From NCBI GenBank assembly GCA_905215045.1, contig CAJMOO010000062.1, positions 1 through 11,490 of the forward strand: a DNA stretch of 11,490 nt. Direction: 5' to 3'. Numbering within the stretch: position 1 is the first letter of the stretch; the number at the start of each line of letters is the position of its first letter. A model generated the notes under the pieces. It saw only the letters and a list, made by a program, of their open reading frames with translations, made no database searches and was not told where the DNA came from. The position numbers and the translations under genes are program-made. The DNA is from an uncultured bacterium (GTDB lineage Bacteria; Bacillota_A; Clostridia; Lachnospirales; Lachnospiraceae). This document shows positions 6,030 to 11,490 of this stretch, piece by piece.

Positions 6030-6983
6030 TTAAAATTGACAAATTGTTTCCTTTATCTGTTTAGCGGTCAATCCAAATTCCTCTTGTAAAAATTCTGCTG
6101 TTCCTACTTGTCCAAATTTTTCTTTGACACCAATTCTTTTTACTGGCACAGAAATTCCATTTTCTGCAATCACTTCTGAAACCGCACTTCCAAGTCCGCC
6201 ATAAATTGAATGATTTTCAATGGTTACAATTTTGCTTTTCCCTTTTGCTTCCTTGATCAATAATTTTTCATCCAAAGGCTTAATTGTGAACATATCTATA
6301 ACTTCTACAGAATATCCTTCTTTTTCTAATTCTTCAGCACAATCCAATGCCTCAGAAACTAGTTGCCCAGCTGCAATAATTAATATATCTTTTCCTTCTT
6401 TTAAAATATTTCCCTGTCCAATTTTAAAAGAGGAACCTTTTTTATATACATTTCGTACAGCCTTTCGATTACTCCTTACATAATGGATTCCTTCCATTTT
6501 CAAAAACTCTTTGATGATCCATTCCATTTGTACATCATCTGCTGGATCGCAGATAACTGCTCCTGGGATTTCTCTTATCAATGCTACATCTTCCCACGCT
6601 GTATGAGTTCCACCATTGGATGCCACACTAAATCCTGGATCTGAGCCATAAACATTGATTGTATTTCCTGCATATGCACCGGATAAAAATAACTGATCAA
6701 ATACTCTTCTTGTCGCAAATGGTGCAAATGTATGCGTAAATGGTTTAAACCCTGTCAAAGATAATCCAGCTGCAACTCCCATCATATTAGCTTCTGCAAT
6801 TCCACACTGAATAAAACGCTCTGGATTTGTCTTTTTAATTTTGGTAAATCCACTTGCTCCACCCAAATCAGCTTCAAGAGCTGTTATTTTGTCATCATCC
6901 TTCATAAGTTCCTGCAATGTTTCAACAACGCAGTCTCTTAATTCTCTTCCTGTTTCCTGTCTGTTTTCTGCTAATTGAAACAT
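6030..6983 (-). CDS. Split transketolase, C-terminal subunit
   Basis: This is the pyrimidine-binding and C-terminal half of a thiamine-diphosphate transketolase, working with the N-terminal subunit encoded just upstream. From the ATG at 6983 it has 317 residues. Catalytic Glu64 in GIAEANMMG should activate the cofactor. THTFAPFATRRVFDQ (83-97) and GGTHTAWED (124-132) line the active site. The transketolase C-terminal domain begins near 190, with IIAAGQLVSEAL and IENHSIYGGLGSAVSE. Arg13, Ser44, His127 and Arg173 plausibly match the substrate-phosphate-contacting residues of characterised transketolases; this is a by-eye alignment. The loop GFSVASNGGTHTAWED differs from what I recall as usual in split transketolases (about GEDGASHQALED), which suggests altered specificity. 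A longer start at 7013 is open, but GGGAGGTG at 6993-7000 fits 6983. The gene starts 1 base after the upstream stop, so translation is probably coupled. It is last in the operon, 9 bases before the terminator. Confidence 0.9.
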   Translation of the reverse strand: MFQLAENRQETGRELRDCVVETLQELMKDDDKITALEADLGGASGFTKIKKTNPERFIQCGIAEANMMGVAAGLSLTGFKPFTHTFAPFATRRVFDQLFLSGAYAGNTINVYGSDPGFSVASNGGTHTAWEDVALIREIPGAVICDPADDVQMEWIIKEFLKMEGIHYVRSNRKAVRNVYKKGSSFKIGQGNILKEGKDILIIAAGQLVSEALDCAEELEKEGYSVEVIDMFTIKPLDEKLLIKEAKGKSKIVTIENHSIYGGLGSAVSEVIAENGISVPVKRIGVKEKFGQVGTAEFLQEEFGLTAKQIKETICQF

Positions 6984-6984
6984 T

Positions 6985-7839
6985 TTATCTGGCACCTCCC
7001 TTAATGACCTCATCTAACGCCTTGATCGCATCTTGATTAGCTTTCTTAATCTCATCATTATTAAATTTTACAGAATGGTTTGCATCCAACTGTTCGAAAT
7101 ATGGAACTCCGGCTCCTTTTATAGAATCAAGAACAATACATACCGCCTGATCTTTTACATTTTTGGCTCGATTGATTGCTTCATCAATTGCTTCCTCATC
7201 ATTTCCTTTTACAGTCTGTGTATAAAATCCAAATGCCTTCATTTTATCTTCAATACTAAATGGATTCATTACTTCTTTTGTTGTGCCATCTAACTGTTTT
7301 TTGTTATCATCAATAATCACAATACAATGATTTAGTTTATAATGTGCAATATACTGAAATGCTTCCCAGCATTGACCTTCATTTAATTCTCCATCTCCAA
7401 CGATCAGATATACATACTGGTCTGTTTTGTCCATTTTAAATCCCGTTGCAATTCCTGCTGCTGCAGATGTTCCCTGTCCAAGCGATCCAGTTGTCATATC
7501 TACTCCTGGTGTTTTCAATCGGTCCGGATGTGATGGAAGTTTTGTTCCGCCATCATTTAATGTAAATAGCCACTCCCTGTCAAAAAATCCTTTTTCTGCA
7601 AGTACACTATACCATGCTGGTCCTGAATGTCCTTTGGATAACACAACCATATCTCTTTCTTTCCAATCAGGATTTTTTGCATCATATCGAAGCTGCTTTC
7701 CATAAAGGACACTCATTAACTCTACAATTGATAAAGAACCTCCCATATGCCCATAACCACGTTTTTCTAACATTTCCAAAACGTCTTTACGAATCTTAGC
7801 GGATAAAAGCTTCAACTCCTTTAATTTATCTTTCTCCAT
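6985..7839 (-). CDS. Split transketolase, N-terminal (diphosphate-binding) subunit
   Basis: This subunit binds the diphosphate and metal end of thiamine diphosphate and pairs with the next gene's product to move two-carbon ketol units between sugar phosphates. From the ATG at 7839 there are 284 residues. Motifs are RGYGHMGGSLSIVEL (27-41), KGHSGPAWYS (69-78), GSLGQG (118-123), and the cofactor-binding GDGELNEGQCWEA (148-160), which runs on to IDDNKKQLDG with Asn179. A His in ANHSVKF near residue 255 sits where transketolases keep an active-site His. Another ATG lies at 7845, two codons upstream. AAGGA at 7849-7853 is only 3 bases from that codon but 9 from 7839, so 7839 is preferred. It follows the EIIB gene by 15 bases and precedes the partner gene by 1 base. 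Placement inside a PTS operon suggests a dedicated catabolic role rather than the housekeeping pentose phosphate enzyme. Confidence 0.92.
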   Translation of the reverse strand: MEKDKLKELKLLSAKIRKDVLEMLEKRGYGHMGGSLSIVELMSVLYGKQLRYDAKNPDWKERDMVVLSKGHSGPAWYSVLAEKGFFDREWLFTLNDGGTKLPSHPDRLKTPGVDMTTGSLGQGTSAAAGIATGFKMDKTDQYVYLIVGDGELNEGQCWEAFQYIAHYKLNHCIVIIDDNKKQLDGTTKEVMNPFSIEDKMKAFGFYTQTVKGNDEEAIDEAINRAKNVKDQAVCIVLDSIKGAGVPYFEQLDANHSVKFNNDEIKKANQDAIKALDEVIKGGAR

Positions 7840-7854
7840 ATTCATAAATCCTTT

Positions 7855-8130
7855 TTATTTTTCAAACTCTGCTCTTAATTTGTTTTCTAATTCTGTTTTG
7901 TCCATAATATTATCTAAAATAACTACTCTTGGTAATTGTTTTACAAAATTCTCTAAGTCTTTTCCTACAACAAATAAATCTGCTGCCCCTTCTGCTGCAT
8001 CTGATAACGAAGAATGTGTTACACTTACTCCTGATACTCCAATCTTTTGCAGCGTTTTTTCAACATTCATACGAACTAACATACTTGATCCAAGTCCTGA
8101 ACCACAACAACACATAATTGATTTAATCAT
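7855..8130 (-). CDS. PTS EIIB component, ascorbate/SgaB type
   Basis: This small cytoplasmic protein (91 residues) relays phosphate from EIIA to the sugar bound by EIIC. It has the EIIB cysteine loop near the N-terminus: CGSGLGSS at 9-16, with Cys9 as the expected phosphorylated residue. Cys7 and Cys8 precede it, giving three cysteines in a row, which is unusual. The rest has the alternating beta/alpha pattern of the fold, with LFVVGKDL (52-59) and VVILDNIMDKTEL near the end. A TAGGAGGTA site at 8137-8145 fixes the start. The EIIC gene ends 32 bases upstream and the transketolase gene follows 15 bases downstream. Homology to UlaB/SgaB is by type only and does not prove ascorbate as substrate. 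Confidence 0.92.
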   Translation of the reverse strand: MIKSIMCCCGSGLGSSMLVRMNVEKTLQKIGVSGVSVTHSSLSDAAEGAADLFVVGKDLENFVKQLPRVVILDNIMDKTELENKLRAEFEK

Positions 8131-8162
8131 AATAAATACCTCCTAAAATCTAATCTTTATTT

Positions 8163-9548
8163 TTAAGCTTCTTTTTTCTTTGGCATAATAACGTTATAAA
8201 TAATTGGCAGAAGGAATAATACTACGCATACTCCAAATAATCCTCCACCTTTTACAAACTGAGCGATATTTCCTAAAATAATTCCTGCAATAGAGAAATC
8301 TGCATCTGAGAATGTACAGTTTGCAAAGTTTAGAGATCCCATAACTGGCATACAAATTGCTGGAAGAAATGTGATCAGTAATCCATGCAGGAATGATCCT
8401 ACAAGACATCCTTTTAATCCACCCTCTGCATTTGCAAAAACTCCTGCTGTTGCTCCACAGAAGAAATGAGGAATAACTCCTGGTAAAATAAGCGCTACTG
8501 GAATTAATGCCTTATTGATTCCTCCAAGAACAAATAATCCTACAATACCTCCTAAGAATGATACAAGAAATCCCATTAATACTGCATTTGGTGCATATGG
8601 GAATACTACCGGGCAGTCAATTGCAGGTTTAGCATTTGGAACGATCTTCTCAGCAATACCACGGAATGCTGGAACGATCTCACCGATGATCAAACGCACC
8701 CCACTTAAGATGATATATACACCACCTGCAAAACTTAATCCTTTTGTAATAGCCCATACAATCCAATGTGTTTGTGTTTCACCTTTAAAGAAAGCAGAAA
8801 TTGTTGGGTCACTCATTCCATCTCTCACAACAACTGCTACAAATGTTACAACAACAAAGAAGATTGTCATTGTTAAACCAATTGCTACTGTTGTATCACG
8901 TAGGAAAGAAATTCTTTGTGGAAAATTCACATCTTCTGTAGATTTACTCTTATCTTTAAATAATTTTCCGATCTGTGCTGAAAACCAATAACCAAATCCA
9001 CCAAAATGTCCAAATCCAAGTTCATCTGTTCCTGTGATTTTTTCCATAGTAGGCTGGCAAAGTGCTGGTGAAATTACCATGATCAATCCAAGAATAAGTC
9101 CACCTGAAATCCATAACATTGGACCTGTTAGATTCCCAACATTTAAAATAATTGCTAACATTGCTGACATATATAATGTGTGATGTCCTGTTAAGAAAAT
9201 GTAATGTAATCTTGAAAATCTTGCTAATACGATATTAGCGATCATTCCAATACACATAATATAAGCTGTATCACTTGCGAAATCAGCTAATCCTAATGAT
9301 ACGATTGCCTCATTATTTGGTACAACTCCCTGCATATTAAAAGCATAATTAAAAATCACACCAAAATCATTTAAAGACCCTGTCTGCAAAAAACTTGAAC
9401 CTGCTGTCAGTACTAAGAATCCAACAATTGTTTTTACTGTTCCTTTTACAACATCTTCTACTGGTTTTTTCTGCAAAATTAAACCAAATAATGAAATCAG
9501 ACCTACCAAAATCGCAGGTGTTGATAATATATTAATAATAAAACTCAT
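8163..9548 (-). CDS. PTS EIIC component, UlaA/SgaT (ascorbate) family permease
   Basis: This 461-residue integral membrane protein selects and translocates the sugar while EIIB phosphorylates it. Its length is close to that of E. coli UlaA, which is about 465 residues. Typical stretches include LQKKPVEDVVKGTVKTIVGF (25-44), LGLADFASDTAYIMC (85-99), FLTGHHTLYMSAML (118-131), LGFGHFGGFGYWFS (177-190), IIGEIVPAFRGIAEKIVPNA (287-306), AIDCPVVFPYAPNAVLMGF (309-327) and IPHFFCGATAGVFANAEGG (359-377). His181 and Asp311 may correspond to residues implicated in ascorbate binding in UlaA; that is a by-eye guess. About ten hydrophobic segments are apparent, and the C-terminus ends in a basic tail, KKKEA. 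AAGGAGGA at 9555-9562 precedes the ATG. The family call is secure. The substrate is open, because members also occur with other sugars and none of the UlaD/E/F/G enzymes is nearby. Confidence 0.94.
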   Translation of the reverse strand: MSFIINILSTPAILVGLISLFGLILQKKPVEDVVKGTVKTIVGFLVLTAGSSFLQTGSLNDFGVIFNYAFNMQGVVPNNEAIVSLGLADFASDTAYIMCIGMIANIVLARFSRLHYIFLTGHHTLYMSAMLAIILNVGNLTGPMLWISGGLILGLIMVISPALCQPTMEKITGTDELGFGHFGGFGYWFSAQIGKLFKDKSKSTEDVNFPQRISFLRDTTVAIGLTMTIFFVVVTFVAVVVRDGMSDPTISAFFKGETQTHWIVWAITKGLSFAGGVYIILSGVRLIIGEIVPAFRGIAEKIVPNAKPAIDCPVVFPYAPNAVLMGFLVSFLGGIVGLFVLGGINKALIPVALILPGVIPHFFCGATAGVFANAEGGLKGCLVGSFLHGLLITFLPAICMPVMGSLNFANCTFSDADFSIAGIILGNIAQFVKGGGLFGVCVVLFLLPIIYNVIMPKKKEA

Positions 9549-9581
9549 CTTTTATCCTCCTTGTGTATCTCCATATAATTT

Positions 9582-10031
9582 CTACACTGCCCCAACAAAC
9601 AAGTCATAAATTTCTTTTTCATTTGAAGCATCTAAAACTCTTTGCGTACTTTCTTTGCTTTCAAATAATTCTGACATCGCCTGTAGTACTTCCATATGCG
9701 ATTCCGCATCTGTTGCAGCTAACGTAACAAGAATTCTTACATCGTATCCGTCTTCTTTAAATTTTACTGGTTCTTTTAATAGTGTAATGGCAATCTGACG
9801 TTTGATAACTCCTTGTTCTGTACTCCCATGAATCAATGCCACATTTTCACACAGCACATAATATGGTCCAAGTTTTTCTGTATTTTTTATGATCTCATCA
9901 CTATATCTTGCTTCACAATATCCACCATCTACTAATGGTTGAACTGCTGTATAAATTGCTTCTTTCCAGTCTTTTACTCCTGCAAGAATTTTTATATTCT
10001 CCAATTTCAACATGTCATATATCTGCTTCAT
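9582..10031 (-). CDS. PTS EIIA component (PTS_EIIA_2, fructose/mannitol/ascorbate type)
   Basis: This cytoplasmic protein accepts phosphate from HPr on a histidine and passes it to EIIB. It has 149 residues, the expected size for a single EIIA domain. The phosphorylated residue should be His68 in NVALIHGSTEQGV. KWEAI-like and YGPYY-like family positions are present as DWKEAIYTAVQPLV (21-34) and LGPYYVLCEN (54-63). The second half has LKEPVKF and a TDAESHMEVLQAMSELF helix near residues 110-128. The ATG overlaps the regulator's stop by 4 bases (ATGA), with AGGAGG inside the end of the regulator gene, so the two are probably translationally coupled. The EIIC gene starts 33 bases after its stop. 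It is similar along its whole length to the last domain of the upstream regulator. Confidence 0.93.
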   Translation of the reverse strand: MKQIYDMLKLENIKILAGVKDWKEAIYTAVQPLVDGGYCEARYSDEIIKNTEKLGPYYVLCENVALIHGSTEQGVIKRQIAITLLKEPVKFKEDGYDVRILVTLAATDAESHMEVLQAMSELFESKESTQRVLDASNEKEIYDLFVGAV

Positions 10032-11490
10032 TTTTCCTCCTGTAAAAGTTCATACAATACATTTTTAACATCCACAATCTCTTCCTGTTCCCATAGTTTT
10101 TCTTCATTCTTTTGTTCTGAAAAAATTGTCATAATATCATTTAATAAACGAATGTGTGACTTCTGATCCTGAGCTGATAACATTAAAATAATTTTTGCAA
10201 ATCGCTGCTTACCGTCTAATGTTATAAATTCCACAGGCTTTTTAAAAACAGTCATTGATAAACCCATGCTTTGTGCTCCATCTTCAATTTCTGAATGTGC
10301 AAGAAATACCTGTTTTGTAATAAACATATAGGGACCATATTGGTCTGTCTTATGAATGATGCTGTCTATATAAGACTGTCTGATTGATTTATCTTCTAAT
10401 AATGTCTCTCCTGAAACTTTTATTGCATCCTGCCATTTTAAGCTTTCTTTTACAATGCGTATATATGGATCTTCTAATATTTCATACAATCCTTTTTGAG
10501 GCTTTTTCTTATGTTCCACATATTGTTTCAAAGAATTTTTTGAAAATAGTTCAATCAATTCTTCTTTAAATTTTTGTAAATTATCATTTGTCATATATTT
10601 TGATGCAATATCTGTAATATTGGAAATACTGACATTATTTTCATGCCTATATTTCATACATCTTTGCAAAACTTTCATTCGATCATTATCTGTAAGAATC
10701 GGATGTACTAAAATCAGATCTTTTTCATTTTCAATTACGACTGTCGAAATCACTACATTATAATCATGTGCTCTCTCATATTCTCTTAATGAACACACGT
10801 CAACTACATCTGCATCTGGGACAAGTGTCTGAATCTCACCCCATATCATATTTGCAGTACTGACTCCATTGGGACATACGATCAAAATTCTTAATCTGTT
10901 TTCTTTTTCCTGTCCTGCACTGATAAATGCGCCAAAATGTAATGTTATATACGCAATTTCACCTTCCGGAATCGGAAATCCAATTTCTTTTTCCAAATAT
11001 TTACAGGTTCTTGCTGTGAGTTCAAAGAGATCTCCATACTCATTTTTTATATTATCTAACATAGGATTCGCAAGCTGTACTCCATATCGATATCGATACA
11101 TTGATGTCTTTAAATGAGCTGCCAATGCCTCTGTTAACTCTTTCTCCTTTGAGAATCCAACTCCTGCAATTCGTGAAAAAGCTTTTACAAGTATCCTGGA
11201 AAGCCATTGTGATTCTTGCCCAGATTCTTCTTCCATAAAATCTACCGGTATACTCTGCATTCTTGATCCCAGTAAATGTAATGTCAGATATAATTGTTCA
11301 CTTTCTTTTAAATCTGAAAATCTTCTAGATACCATTTCATACTCTTTCGTATCCATAATCTCCATTTTTTCTTTTTTCGAAAATTCAACAACATCTGTAC
11401 GATTATCAATGGTTGAAAAGAACACTGCAATAGTGTATAACGTTCCTTGTACATATTGAACATCCAACGCGTTTTCAATATCTTTTAATC
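10028..11490 (-). CDS. PRD-type PTS transcriptional regulator with EIIB- and EIIA-like domains (5' end missing)
   Basis: This gene enters from the right edge with its frame open at 11490, so the N-terminal DNA-binding part and the first portion of the PRD region lie outside. A TTG at 11467 is open in frame but is not the real start. Counting from it, the visible order is: the end of one PRD with His64 in YLTLHLLGSR; a second PRD (about 90-185) with His118 and His177 (YITLHFGA); an EIIB-like domain (about 191-280) with Cys198 in VCPNGVSTA; a linker; and an EIIA_2 domain (about 330-478) with His391 in FLAHSEIEDG. This is the LicR/MtlR/ManR-like architecture, in which HPr and EII phosphorylation of these sites tunes activation. 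It overlaps the EIIA gene by 4 bases and is most likely the operon's own activator. Sampled lines in this gene are very A/T-rich. The architecture is clear; the effector sugar is unknown. Confidence 0.93.
   Translation of the reverse strand, partial: LKDIENALDVQYVQGTLYTIAVFFSTIDNRTDVVEFSKKEKMEIMDTKEYEMVSRRFSDLKESEQLYLTLHLLGSRMQSIPVDFMEEESGQESQWLSRILVKAFSRIAGVGFSKEKELTEALAAHLKTSMYRYRYGVQLANPMLDNIKNEYGDLFELTARTCKYLEKEIGFPIPEGEIAYITLHFGAFISAGQEKENRLRILIVCPNGVSTANMIWGEIQTLVPDADVVDVCSLREYERAHDYNVVISTVVIENEKDLILVHPILTDNDRMKVLQRCMKYRHENNVSISNITDIASKYMTNDNLQKFKEELIELFSKNSLKQYVEHKKKPQKGLYEILEDPYIRIVKESLKWQDAIKVSGETLLEDKSIRQSYIDSIIHKTDQYGPYMFITKQVFLAHSEIEDGAQSMGLSMTVFKKPVEFITLDGKQRFAKIILMLSAQDQKSHIRLLNDIMTIFSEQKNEEKLWEQEEIVDVKNVLYELLQEEK

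Noticed and set aside
8515..8991. Plus-strand open frame of 158 codons inside the EIIC gene
   Set aside because: It is antisense to conserved UlaA-family coding sequence, with no recognisable motifs. It looks like a shadow frame.
8163..9548. Naming the PTS as a proven L-ascorbate transporter (ulaA)
   Set aside because: Family membership is clear, but the ascorbate-6-phosphate pathway genes are absent and a split transketolase takes their place, so the substrate is left open.

Overview
The window looks like a chromosomal segment of a low-GC anaerobic Firmicute, most plausibly a gut Lachnospiraceae (Clostridia). The grounds are an A/T-rich sequence, strong AGGAGG-type ribosome binding sites, U-tract terminators, a Gram-positive-style lipoprotein substrate-binding protein, and several PTS components. 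The genus is inference. All supported genes lie on the minus strand, so transcription runs from high to low coordinates. Four transcription units are visible.

Unit 1 (about 11490 to 5992): a PRD-type PTS regulator that runs off the right edge, then a stand-alone PTS EIIA, an ascorbate-family (UlaA/SgaT) EIIC, an EIIB, and the N- and C-terminal halves of a split transketolase. A clean intrinsic terminator ends the unit. The genes overlap or are separated by 1 to 33 bases, so they look like one operon. The likely logic is that the PTS imports and phosphorylates a sugar or sugar-like compound, the two-subunit transketolase exchanges a two-carbon unit with it, and the regulator senses transport through its own EIIA- and EIIB-like domains. 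The substrate is unknown: none of the L-ascorbate-6-phosphate enzymes is visible, and there is no isomerase, epimerase or kinase. This is the most interesting locus here.

Unit 2 (5973 to 4746): a monocistronic-looking NAD(P)-dependent malic enzyme (malate to pyruvate) with its own sigma-A-type promoter.

Unit 3 (4712 to 3145): malQ, 4-alpha-glucanotransferase, with an extended -10 promoter, tandem Shine-Dalgarno motifs and a symmetrical, probably bidirectional terminator.

Unit 4 (3058 to 143): a three-gene ABC transporter of the TrpXYZ-like family (substrate-binding lipoprotein, single permease, ATPase). It has a near-consensus promoter and a strong RNA stem-loop between the binding-protein and permease genes that may set their expression ratio. 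The ligand could be an aromatic amino acid or another small metabolite, and is not decided by the sequence. Bases 1 to 142 hold no confident gene.

No RNA genes, CRISPR arrays, insertion sequences or attachment sites were seen.
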